A DNA stretch of 64,000 nt from Rhea pennata (Eukaryota; Chordata; Aves; Rheiformes; Rheidae): positions 11,884,017 through 11,948,016 of the forward strand of contig NC_084677.1 of the NCBI RefSeq assembly GCF_028389875.1, in the 5' to 3' direction. The notes below the pieces were generated by a model. That model was not told the origin of the DNA and did not search any database. It saw only the letters and a program-made list of their open reading frames with translations. Shown one piece after another: positions 22,561-34,200 of this stretch. Positions within the stretch are counted from its first letter, which is position 1. Each line of letters begins with the position of its first letter. A program made the position numbers and the translations under genes.

Positions 22561-22784
22561 CGGCCGCGGCGGAGCAGGGCGCGAGGCCCGCGGCGGAGCA
22601 GGGCGCGAGGCCCGCGGCCGCGGCGGAGCAGGGCGCGAGGCCCGCGGCGGAGCAGGGCGCGAGGCCCGCGGCCACGGCGGAGCAGGGCGCGAGGCCCGCG
22701 GCGGAGCAGGGCGCGAGGCCCGCGGCCACGGCGGAGCAGGGCGCGAGGCCCGCGGCGGAGCAGGGCGCGAGGCCTGTGGCCATG
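22561..22784. repeat. GC-rich minisatellite, 54-bp higher-order unit (24 + 30)
   Basis: The core GGAGCAGGGCGCGAGGC occurs eight times, at 22571, 22595, 22625, 22649, 22679, 22703, 22733 and 22757. Spacings alternate 24, 30, 24, 30, 24, 30, 24. The 30-base spacers carry an extra GCCGCG or GCCACG, which gives four 54-bp super-units. All spacings are multiples of three, so open frames persist through the array on both strands without implying coding. Confidence 0.95.
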
Positions 22785-24142
22785 TGCTCCAGCGCGACGG
22801 CTGCCCGAGGGAAGCCCGCAGTCTGCAGCGTGTGTAGGGCACAACTGCGTATTCCTGTGAGCGGGGCTCCTCGGCTTTGCAGAAGAGAGAAAAAAATCTG
22901 CATATCCTGTCCTGTCTATCCTTTAGCCTTGCAGCTGCGGCTCAACTGAGGAGGAAAGAGTTATCTTCAGTAAATGAAGCCTCACCTAGCTACAACTGCT
23001 GGCCTTGTCTGCTTGGGAGATTTCCTTCAGTTTTGCTCACGGCTGTAGTTGTCTGCAACCTCTGGTGTACCATGTTCGCAGAGAAAGCGCAGTTAGAGCA
23101 GGTCTGCCCAGGTAACTGGGGCAGGTCCTTGACCCTAGACAAGGTAGAGTGCTTGGGAATTAACTCTGAGTGCTTAAGTCTCTTATTAGTATGAAAGACT
23201 TTGCTCTGCCCCTGCCACAGTCAAAATGTTTGAAATCTTTTTACTGCTCTGTCATTGCTGCCCTAATGTACTTAGTTCATACATGTAGTTGGTTTCTCTT
23301 CCTTCTTTGGCTTCTTCCCCACTTTTCCAAATCTCACTTCTTTAAAAGGAGGATTTCTGCTTGTCATTTGACAGGCATTTTAGGGAAGTAGCTTCCTGCT
23401 AAAGAGGAAGTGCAGCATTGCATTTGTGTTTTAAGATTTTTTTCTTGAAAAAATCTGAAGGAATACATATTCTGATATGGTCACCGTAGCAGAGTCTCCA
23501 CTGGGCGCAGCTGCAGCGCGTCCGTGCCCCTGCGAGATGAGCCAGGCGCTGCACGTGGCGGGGAGTGAGGGGGCGGCAGGGACCTCGCGCCCGGCCATCC
23601 CGCACCCCTCCGGCTTTGGGGCCCTCGGGCTCCCTCCCCATCTGCTCTGGCATGTCTGCTCTGGAGGCAAATGGCAAATACTGTGTTGCTTTTGTTTCCC
23701 TTCCCATAAAACGGGGAGAAACCTTTCCTACTGCACCAGAGCATTTTTTTATAATGATAAATTCCTGGGCGTTTGGGAGAACGCAGTTACCGTGGCGATA
23801 GGAGCCATGTTGGTACCTGCAGCAAAAGGCAAACCTGTGAATATTTCAAAAACGAAATCGTGGTGAATCAGACATCCCAAGGGATGAAGGTGTGGAGAGG
23901 AGTTTTAACCCTGCTCAGGGACATGGAGGATCCTTCCAAATCTGCCCTGAACTGTCCTGACAGTTGGAAAATTTCGATTTCAGCAGTGGCTGAAACCAGT
24001 GAGCGTGCTGCTGAAGTCGTTCATGCACCTAGTTTGCTAAGCAGGAGAAAGCAGGCAGCGTCCTCCTTGCGCTCCTCCTCCTTTCAGTGTTTCTTTCAAC
24101 CATGAGACTTCTCCTGTTTTTTTTCTTTCCCTCTCTTTACAG
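22785..24142. other. TECPR1-BRI3 intergenic region
   Basis: Mixed-composition DNA between the two divergent promoters, with a second small GC-rich patch at about 23500-23640. No recognisable coding exon, tRNA or transposon was found. The short open frames here lack homology and are interrupted on all strands. Confidence 0.6.
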
Positions 24143-24237
24143 TGTCTCCATCCCGCTCCGCCGCCCCAGAGCCTTCCTCCCCGCGCGGCAGCTGCCGGCA
24201 GCCCCCTCGGGCTTACGTCCCGGTGCCGCGGCTACGT
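24143..24237 (+). other. Candidate orphan spliced exon (possible lncRNA or alternative upstream exon)
   Basis: A long pyrimidine tract ending TTTACAG (to 24142) is followed by 95 bases and then a strong donor GTGAGT at 24238. It lies on the plus strand 0.9 kb upstream of the BRI3 start codon. No protein was recognised. It could be an exon of an upstream BRI3 transcript or a non-coding RNA, or two chance splice signals in CpG-rich DNA. Confidence 0.3.
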
Positions 24238-24559
24238 GTGAGTGAGGGCACACGCGCCACGGGCGCGCGACGTGCGTGGGCACACGCCTGCCGCTGCTCG
24301 GCCGCCACGCGAAGAGGAGCAGCGCCTGGGCCTGGCGGCGTTAGCAGGGCTGCGGGACCGGAGCCCCGCGCGCTCCCCAGGCCTCTCGGCCGGCAGAGCC
24401 GCCGACCGGCACGGAAGCCGCCGCCGGGAGAGCGCCGAGGTTGCGCCGGCACGGCCGAGCCGCCCGTTTCGGGCTACCGGAACGACGAGGGTGTTAACGA
24501 GGGCTTCAGCGAGCACGTTAAAAATCCACCCAACCTTAAAAAAACGCTAAAAATCCCTT

Positions 24560-25095
24560 AACCCTCCCCAAACTGGCATAAAAAAAGCTGTGTGCAGCGG
24601 ACGCCCGCTCCCCAGGAGGGTCAGCGGCGCGGGTCTGCAGCGGTGGCCGCCGCCCCCGGCGTTAACCTCGGGGGCGGTTTGGAGATCGCCCGAAGAGCAG
24701 AGGAGGGAGCGGAGCCGGCGGCGGCGGCGGGCAGGCGCGCGCGGCCCCTTTAAGGCGGGCGGCGGCGCCCCCCGCGCGCGCGCCGGCCGCGGCGTCACGT
24801 GCCGCGCGGTCTCGTGACGGGCCGCGAGCGCCGCCGGCGGCGCGTTGCGGGGCGGGGGCCGCTCGCCAGGGGCCGCTCTGCCCCCCCCCCCCCCCCCCCC
24901 CCCGCCGGATGCGCGGGCCGCCGCGGCCGCCGCCGAGCTCGGGCGCCCCCGGGCGGGGCGCGGCGCGGCGCAGCGGCGCTGAGGGGCGGCGCCCGCCGAG
25001 TTGGGCGCTGAGGCGAGGGCGCCGCTTCCTCTCGGCCCTCCCGGCGCTCGCCGCTCCGGCAGGAGGGCGGGCGGGCGGCGCCGCCGGCCCCCGGC
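24560..25095 (+). promoter_or_regulatory. BRI3: BRI3 promoter/5' UTR CpG island
   Basis: CpG-dense sequence directly upstream of the BRI3 ATG. It contains an E-box in the context GTCACGTGCC (24794-24803), a CTTTAAGG element near 24748, and a 23-base C run at 24881-24903. The transcription start is not determinable from sequence. Confidence 0.7.
24794..24803 (+). promoter_or_regulatory. CLEAR-like E-box
   Basis: GTCACGTGCC differs at one base from the published CLEAR consensus GTCACGTGAC, which is bound by TFEB/TFE3 at lysosomal genes. It lies 293 bases upstream of the BRI3 ATG within the CpG island. A functional role is inferred. Confidence 0.45.
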
Positions 25096-25261
25096 ATGGA
25101 CAACAAGCCGCTGCTGCAGGAGAGGCCCCCCGCGTACAGCCCCGCCGCGCAGGGCGCCGGCTACGAGTACGGGCAGAGCAACTACGGCGCCATCCCCGCC
25201 CCGCAGCCCGGCTTCCAGCCGCCGCCGCCCTACCCCTACCCGGGCGCCGCGGCGGCCGCAG
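25096..25261 (+). CDS. BRI3: BRI3 exon 1 (coding part)
   Basis: The ATG at 25096 matches the conserved family start [10 protein letters not shown]. The exon encodes a Tyr/Gly segment ([15 protein letters not shown]) and a Pro-rich tail PPPPYPYPG followed by five Ala. The donor GCAG then GTGGGT gives phase 1. The larger open frames overlapping it on both strands are CpG-island artefacts. Confidence 0.96.
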
Positions 25262-28200
25262 GTGGGTCCGGCGGCGGGGGAGGGGGCGGTGGAGCCGGCT
25301 CCGGGGCGGCGAGAGGCGCCCGGCGCCCGCGGCGGGGCCGGAGCGCGGCCTGGGCCGCCGGGCGGCTCCGCCCGGGGGGGGGGGGGGGGGCGCGGGCTCC
25401 TTCCCCCCGCCGCCCCCGGCAGCTGCCTCCCTCCGCGGGGGCGCCGCGGCCGGGGCTCCCGGGCCGAGGCGCGGGCAGGTGCCCGCCGGCGGCGCCGGCC
25501 TCTCCCGCCGCGGCCGCCTCAGAGCCGCCTTCCCCCTCGGAGCGCCGGCGGGGGGGGGGGGGGGGGCAGCGGCGTTAGCACTTTGGCTCCTTTTTTTAAC
25601 AAAAATATTATTAAAAACTTGCCCTTCCCTCTTCACGCGCTTCCTTGTGCCCTCTCTGGCTCTTGTTTGCTTTTCTGGTGCACTTCAGTAGTCCCGGAGA
25701 GGCTTGCGCAGGTGAGTAGGCACGGTACCGCTGCTGGGGCGAGCCGCCGCCGAGGGCGGGCAGGAGCCTCCGCGGCGAGGAGGGACCAAGCGCGGCGGAT
25801 CCAGAGGGACCAAGCGCCCTCGGTACAGCCCGTGTTTGGGCCCCGCTGCTCAAGCGTTGCCTTGAGTCTCGAGGCCACGGATAATTCCTTGTTAGTAACT
25901 TGGAGCATGTTCTCCTATAATATAAATTGCTGGTGACTTTTCATTCCAAATTGTGGAGTATTACATTTTTCAGTACGTAACTTGAATCAAGAAAATCTGA
26001 AAACTGTGTGCGAGAGAGAAACTCGAGCTGGATTATACCTGGGCAAAGTGTACCTTGACTGTGTGGTTATGCTGCATGTCTCTAACCATCCCTTTAAGAA
26101 GCATTTATTCTGTTTTTTATGTTAATGCAGTAGCCAAAAGCTTTCTCAGTATTCTAAATACAGTTGTTAAAATGACACATTCACTAGTTCAGCCTCGTGG
26201 GTTTTTTGAAGGACTTCATGCTGTGCAACTTGCTTCCTTACTGCTTGCATCCTAGTACCCCTGCCTGATTCTCTAGTTACAAACTTTAATGTGTGGAAGT
26301 TAAGCTGGAAATCAGAGGAAGGTTTGTTCCATTTCACTAGTTTGTATGCTGGAGTGGCACATATCTGAAACATAACCTCTGGAAGTGAAACTCATAATCC
26401 TTGTTTGTTTAAACTGTTTTCCCCCAGTATTCTAACAGCATTGATACAAACTCTGAGTTAATTATTAGCTCAGTGTGCTTTTTAGCTGGTTAAAATTTAC
26501 TAGGTGCTTAGGTTGATGAAGAGGCTTTGCAGTTAGGTGTGCTGAATAGTATGTTTCAACTCTACTTTGATACAGATTTGTAAAATGCTTCATCAAGACT
26601 ACATTTCTATTTATTTTTTCCCTCTGTTAAACAGTTGTTTCCATACAGTTAACCAGATTATTGTTGTTTGTTTCACACACGGTGATTCAGTTGTTTCTTC
26701 TCATTTTAGGATATGCTGTTCCTCCACCGTCAGCACAGCCAAACTATTCAAGCACGTACACCATTATTCAACAGCCTGCTACCACCACTTCTGTAGTTGT
26801 AGTTGGAGGCTGTCCTGCATGCAGGTAAAATTGTTCTCTAGTTGAGAAACAAACTCAAATCTGTCTTTTTTTTTTTTTTTTGAGTGGTATGCAAACAGTT
26901 AGTTGATTTCCCTCTCCCAATAGTTGGTGTGTGTATAGTACAATGGAATTAATTGAAAAAGTACTAAAATAAAGTAGTAGAGTGCTTTCATTTATTCAGC
27001 ATGGTCTTGTCCTAATGGGTTCTCTCACCACCGCTACAATTAATGTAGTAGACTTCATGTAAACATGAATCTGTACTTTATGACGGAGGAAGATACGTAA
27101 GTGGTATTTTCCAATGAAAAGACATTTCTGTCACAAATGTAAATGGTCAGCCCTTGAGGGAGGGGAAGACAGGAGTCCTTTCTGATGCATTTATGACCAG
27201 GTGTAGTGAGTAGCATGACTTCCTTATGAAACTTTCTGTGATATTTGGTGGTAGTCACTTCTGGTTATCTGGCAGTCCTATGCAAGATGTCCTGTTCCCA
27301 TCCTAACATTATCTACGCTGAGCAAAACTGGGTGAGATGGTTGTTGGTGTTGATTAAAAACATCAGTACTATAAGACTTTAAAAGTCTTACTGCAGAAGA
27401 CATGGGAATTAATAGATTTAATTCAAAGTGTTAATCTGAGGTAGGGAGGGAACCGGAAAAAGAGTAGTCAGCTTCTTAGTTGGAGTTGCAACAAAAGAAC
27501 AAGTTCCCCCTCAGAGATCAACAGCTATAAAAAAGGGAAGGAGGCACTCACTCTGTTCTGCATTAATGCTGTAAGTCTGCTGTAGTCCCTTTGCACTTCT
27601 CAATTCCTGTCATCCAGGATATTAACAAATGGGTCAGGGCAGTCAGATTGCTGCTTGTGCACTTCAGACACTTGTGTGTCTGTCCAGCTTTGACACACAA
27701 ATGCAGTATTGTTCCCTTTCTGTTAAGATGTATGGGATTTACCCTTGCAGCATCTTGCAAGGAGGCACTTAATATTCTGCAGACCTGAGCTCTTGCTTAT
27801 CTGTTTGAAAACGTGCATGTGAAACGGGCTTGCCAGAATAGTTTAAGTGATACTGGGTTTCAGTGTGATGGAGCTTGTCATAGTGTCAGATGCAAAGCCA
27901 GAAGGCATCTGAGACATAGCTAAAACTGATGTATGTTCAAGAGTCAGTACCTGCCCTCCAAAATGGATTCAAATAATAAGTTCTTATGCTATAAAAAAGC
28001 AGGTGCCTGTTGAAATTCCACTAGTTAAAGCTGAAAAATGGTAGTAGTTAGAGCTATTGATCTATAAGGAGGTGTATGTTTTAAACAACGGGGAACATAG
28101 CCACTGAGCTGTTCAGAGGATATGGTAGATCCTGCCCCTTGAGTGATTTTGTTAAAATGCTTGTGCTTTGACTCAAACAGAAAGCAGGAAGTACTCTACA

Positions 28201-31200
28201 TTACTTGATGAAAATCAAGCTGTATGTTTATAGGGGCCTTCTGGCCTTAAAGCATAAATCTGGAAGTAAATTTAATATAGAAATGGTCTTTTGCAGTAGC
28301 TTAAGGTTGGTGGACTCCTGCTGACATTTTTAGGATTTATTTCTTGCAGTTACCCTGGGATGCTCTAGGAGATTCTTTTTGAAACAATTTTTTTACAAGT
28401 ATAATATTAAACTCTAGTATCCTTTCAGCCCTCTCTGGGAAAATGGAACAAATCTGAACCTTCAGTAAGGTGTTTAAAAGTGACCTGGCTTAAATAGTTC
28501 TATCCAATAGTAAGTCCCATATTAGCCTTGCATTCCTGCAGGTGCCCGGTGCTGTGTACATTGCCTCCTGTCAGGTTAGTGTTGATCTGAAGTAGAATCC
28601 TTGGACTCCTCCTTCCACTCTGCTAAAACAAAACACCCTTTACAAAACCTGGTTCACTTTTAGATCCTCAGGTTTTTGTTTTTGGCTATGAAAGAAAGTT
28701 AAGCTGCAAGGATTACTGTGATCTGTTGGTACTCTGAGCCATAGTGCTCCACTGCTTAAACTGTAGGACTCTTCTAAGCACTTCTGAAATAGGCTTGAAC
28801 GGGAATCCCAAGGGCCAGTAACTGTATCTGGTAGTGGTGTATCTCAGCCTTCTTCGCAATGCCAGATTGTATCGCAAGTTCTGCTGACTCTTTTTAGAGG
28901 AAGAGTCCAGGTGTGACTCTTCGTCTCAGTGATGGGAGGGAAGAATCTCAGATTGCTTGTCTTTTGACTTGCTGAGGACTTGATAGTCTGCTACTTTAAG
29001 GAATTATTAGAAAGGACAGTGCGGTTGGATGGGAAGCATAGTACTGGCAGTGTAACTCTTCCTAAGGGTCAGCATTCATTTTTCTGAAGGGTTACATTGA
29101 CTGCTTCTCTTTCGAAAAAGAGCTCATAATCTTTGACTTCTCAAGAACTTAAGCATAGTTCTAGTTTACTTTCTTGGCCTGGAAACCTGTTACAGAGAAT
29201 GCAACATGCAACTATGTACTTGATAAAACACTGAACAGAAAAATGTAAAGGCATCAATAACATACAAAACTATTAGTAGTACCTAAAAATCTGATTATTA
29301 AATAAAACAGTGTTTCTGTTACTCTTCTGATTTGATGCTGTGCATGATTATTAGAGAAGTCGATTTGCTTTACGCCGTGAGGGGGAGAAAGTCTTGTTTG
29401 TGGCTGTGGAATAACATCACTGATAGAGAGGGCTAATGCCCATCGTGAGGACTTCCGTCATGAGAAACACAAACCAGTCTCCTGCACAGTGGCATGTGTA
29501 AGTGTTGCTAATTCAAATCAAAACCACTCCAACTTAAAATATATGATGTTTGAGAAGGAGAAACATGTGCTACTTGTCTCCTATGGGTAGGAGTCTTGTA
29601 CTGCACAGTCATGAATGATCTTGGGGGTTGATAGGCTAGCTACAGCAAAGTGGATCTTTAGGCAAAAATTATGGTACAAAGTTGTAAAAAGCTTGTAATA
29701 CATCTTTAAAAGTAGCCTCCTTATAAGTAGGGTAGTATCAGCATTGCATGCACCTGGTCACTATATATAAACTTTCTTCTTCATCTCTAAAGCATTGCTG
29801 TGCCTGAGGGATGACTCTCCTGTCTTGCGTGCCTTACCTCTTGCTTAAATTATTCATTAGTTAGATCATCTTCACTCGTCACTGGTCAGCACTGCTTCCC
29901 AATTACAGACTCTAGTACTTGCTACATGTTTTTCTTTCTTTGTATTGTTATAATGTCTGTGGTAATTGCAGTCTTGTTCTCCTCAGACTTAGTGTGAACT
30001 TTTCTCCAAACCCAATCCTGGTGTATAGAGAATCAAACTGAGATGCAGAATGCTGTCAGTTAATTTTATTGCTTGCAGTTGACATCTGATGATTGGCCAG
30101 TTATGCTTTTAAACTGTTCTCTGTTTACAAGAACAACTTGAGTCATTACAGACGCTAGCTTTAGAGATCCAGCCATGTAACTATCTTTTTAGCTTGGAGA
30201 ATGCAGTGTGGCTGCTGCTCCTGGGGTCACTTTCATTTTCTTTTTCTCCGTCTTGCTTTGTTTGAGTAGAACAAACTTTGAAGGAGTGTTTGTTCTCCCA
30301 TTACTTAAAAGAAGAAAGATCCCTTGAAAAATTATGAAAGCATTCTCTTGAAGTTTGCAAAAACTAGTTCTTTCAAAATCTGAGGCAGAGCCTGTAATGG
30401 GCCCTGTTCAGTTTTAATTCCCCTGTTTAGCAAGTATTCGGTTGTTCAGCAGAAAGGGTGAGAAGAAGGACATAAACCACTGCACTATGATGGTTTTCTC
30501 TTGAGAATTGTTGGAGTGGATCTCAAATTACAGTAATACTGAACTCCCTTCCAGGACTGGAGGATGAGTGGCATTAAAACTGTATTTATTCCCAAATGTC
30601 GTATAGCCTTCCTGCTCTAAGCATCTTTTTGTTGTGTTTTTTGACTTGACAAAGTAGTAGGATCTCAGGTTTTGATTTAAATTATTTTTTCTTTGATTAA
30701 GTGCATCTCTTCTGAGAGAATGGTCTCTGGGAAAATTGCAACTAGATGAACTCCTTCAAAATTTGAATTTTTTTTGGTTTCACTTCAGTTACTTTAGACA
30801 TCAACACTGTGTGTGGAAATTGATAGAAACTCTTTAGGATGTAGGTTTTCTGCAGTTATTCGCAACAAATACAGTTAAAATTTTGGTAAATACTCTTAAT
30901 TTTCATAGTATATATTGGTTAAAAATACAAGGAGTCAAAAAAAGATTTAGCTATTTAGAGAATACATGTAATATCCTGAGGAAAACCTGTGGATTTTCTG
31001 TTTCTAATAGCAGGCTGATATACTACAGAGATCCTTTTGAATCTTATGACTAAAGCTACCTTTGAAATACTATTTCAAGACTGCTATGAAGAAGAATAGC
31101 AATAATAGTGTAGCAGTTCCTGGCACTGGTCTTAGTCAGGAAAACAAGATCAGCCTGTGATGGGAGTCAAAATAACTTCCTTATAGTACATAGCTTTTGT

Positions 31201-34200
31201 AAACGTATGCTGTGCAGACAGATTGGGGCATTCATCCCTGTTCTGCTGTAATTTGGTGGCTGGAGCAGTTAGGGCATGAAATTCAGTAATGACTTACGCA
31301 TGTGATTGCAAGGAAGAAAGACTTGATACAGCAGACTTGAGCAGATGCCATGAGTCTGCCATTTGGAATTACTGGCTAGGATACTTGCAACTTTTTTTTT
31401 TTTTTTCCCTGCCAGCCTTACATCAGAGGCACACAGCTGATTAGAAGAAGATCTATTACCTAAGCCCAAAAGAGGGGAGGTAGTAAGCCTTTAAATAGGA
31501 TCTCAAGTGAGAAGAGCATAGCTCGTGCAGTTTCTGCAAGAATTTTAGTCTTACTGCTCTGAACTGATTTAAGGGCAATAATGTAACCATCTTTTTTTTT
31601 TTTTTTTTTTTCTAATAAGACTTCATTAACAAGTTAAACAAGATATAGCAGAAATGTATTCCCTAATCAGTCCCTAAAAAAAAAAAAAAAAAATCAAATG
31701 TAGCCCCAAACTCCCAGTCTGTAAGTGGGCCTGAGCTGATAGCATTCTTTTATGAGTATACCATTTATCTTGGTGTCTGTACTCTGATAGTTAGGATTTC
31801 TTTCTAGCAATAAGGAGTTTTGGGAGAGAGGAGAAAACCAGTCACAGAATCACAGAATGGGTAAGGTTGGAAGGGACCTCTGGAGATCATCAAATCCAAC
31901 CTCCCTGCTCAAGCAGGGTCACCACATTTTCTGAGGAAGAAGAAAGGTCTGTTGGGTGACAACAGTGACCAGAGGTAATCCTGACCTGATTATGTACACA
32001 CACTTGTGGTGAGGGGGAACACCAGGTCTCTAGTCAGCACGTGGCTAAATATCCATGGTGCACAAATTACTCTAATTAGCTTACTCGGCCTCATTTGTGA
32101 GGCTAGGTGATTGTGTGAAGCTATAGAGCTTATCTCAGAACTGGAATTAAAGCAGTGGTGCTGCTTTATTTTTCTTGAAGTACCAGCCTTCTCTGATGAA
32201 TGTGGCAGTTGGATATAGGCTGTTCCCATTGCCAGAATTTCTCTGGCTCTGCAGCTTGTCCTCTATATGAAATAATAAATGAAATGGCCTAAAGGTTAAG
32301 GAAACTCAGGTTAGACTGCAAATACTGTGGTACCTGTTGCTTGAAAGTGACTTTTTGAGGATAATAGCGTTGTACATGTACGCGCAGCCTACCCTGAGGA
32401 GAGTAGGCCAATGGCTATGTATAGATGCAGGCCCCTTTCTGTAAATATGGATCAACAACCATTCATCATGCTTTCAAGCTGAGGCTAGGGGAGCTGGTAC
32501 CTGGAAATTAAAACTGTAAGCATTCCCTTGCTTACATAGTTGCAGTGATCAGTTCTCTTCCTATTTTACTTACAGCTAAAGATGTAAGTATGCTTAACCT
32601 AGCTGCTGCTGTTGCATTAGCTAGGACCAACCTAACAGAGGCTATTATGTTTGCTTTCATGTTCAAATCTATAGATTTAGTATGCAGTTTCCAAAGGCCT
32701 TGCATGTCACTGCTTTGTTTAAATCTGAAGTTAAAAACTCTGCTAACGTCAGTGGCAGGCAAGATGGGATACTGTCGTGAGAAACTCTGCTAGTCTTGCT
32801 TGATCAGTGAGGGAGTAGCTTTGTAGAATATAGCTGGAGACACTTTTTAAGTGGAGTATAGTTTTCTTTTCAGGTTGTGCAGAGCTTGTCCTACAACCAA
32901 AATACCATCTCTAATTACCTGGAATGAGTCCTTGGACTTTATTTGTAAGGGGTGGAAAATACTGATTAGCAACACAAATACTGTGAGATAGTGTTAAATC
33001 TAAAAAATGCTCATGTTAAATCGTTCTGATGTTGTCTTTTAAAACCTCGCTACCGGCCCTGTGATCCTGAGCATTTGACTTAAGATGTTAATTTTTTAAG
33101 ACTTACGTTCAAGAAAAGGTTTGTCTGGAATGCCATTGACAAGCATTTAAAAATCAAATTACAATAATTGACCTTACTTTACAGAGTTGGCAGCTGCAGT
33201 ATAGCTTAAATCCAAGGCACTGCTTGCAGTATAAATAAACCTTTCCTCTTTATTTTTAGATTGGGAGTGGTGCAATTATAATCAGCTTTTACGTGACTTA
33301 TACTGTAGAACAAAATTTATGTTTGGTTACATTAATGAATCTACAGTTTGAATATGGAGTCTCTTAATTACTCCACAGCTCAGGTAGGATGCAAAAGCTA
33401 ACATATATTCTCATTTATAAAGAGGTAGGGATTTTTCTCCTTCTAAGTGTAGTAATTGGCTAAATGAGGAGTGATTGGGTAAGTGCTTCATCTAAAATTA
33501 GGTGGTGACATAAATCAACAGAAGTCCAAAAGTGCTTGTGTAGTTAATGCTGCGGTAAGCCCACTGCTATAGATCTGTTATGGGAACTGACCCTGAAATA
33601 ATAGGTATGTTATCAGGGAGGTCACATAGTTATGGTTCAGTTACGCTTCCCAAATGAGTGTCACATGTAACTGCCTTGGCCTGCTAGTTGGTTTGCTGCC
33701 TCCAGTTCTCCTCCGCACACTGACCCTGGACTGTGTCCTGTGGCTGGCTTTGTCCCTCGATGGTCCTTCTCCCTGGTTTTGGTGCTGAATATGGACAGTG
33801 ATTTTTTTTGAACTGGTGAAATGCTGAGCTTGGCATAAGGAATACTTTCCAAATGACTCTGCTTAGGGGGGAAGGGACTTTAAAGTAAATTCTGTTTAAA
33901 AGTGCCAGGGACACCTGCTTACTAGTAGACTTGCCCTTTGCAAGATTAAGAGGGTTGATTGTAATGGGTTAGGCAGCAGTCATCTGTGCTTGGTTTGCAG
34001 CTACTCAAGGCTGACCAGAAGTACCCCGATTGATCCCTCTTTAATGTTTAATTAGTGTTTATTCCGTAAGGCCAGATCAAAGTTAGGCTGCTTATTCTCT
34101 TAACTAAACACACTGACTTACTGAGGGTCACAAAGGTAGATTTAAGGGCAGGGACCGAATATGAAGTGAGCAAAAGATGAAGAGAAGACTTAAAAACGCT

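Noticed and set aside
21524-22837. 437-codon plus-strand open frame and overlapping frames of 95-268 codons
   Set aside because: Arg/Ala/Pro/Gly-rich products of a CpG island plus the GC minisatellite, where stop codons are rare on both strands; no recognisable domain.
24662-25936. 324-codon minus and 260-311-codon plus open frames around BRI3 exon 1
   Set aside because: They run through the CpG island, homopolymer G runs and the BRI3 donor; the true frame there is BRI3 exon 1 ending at 25261.
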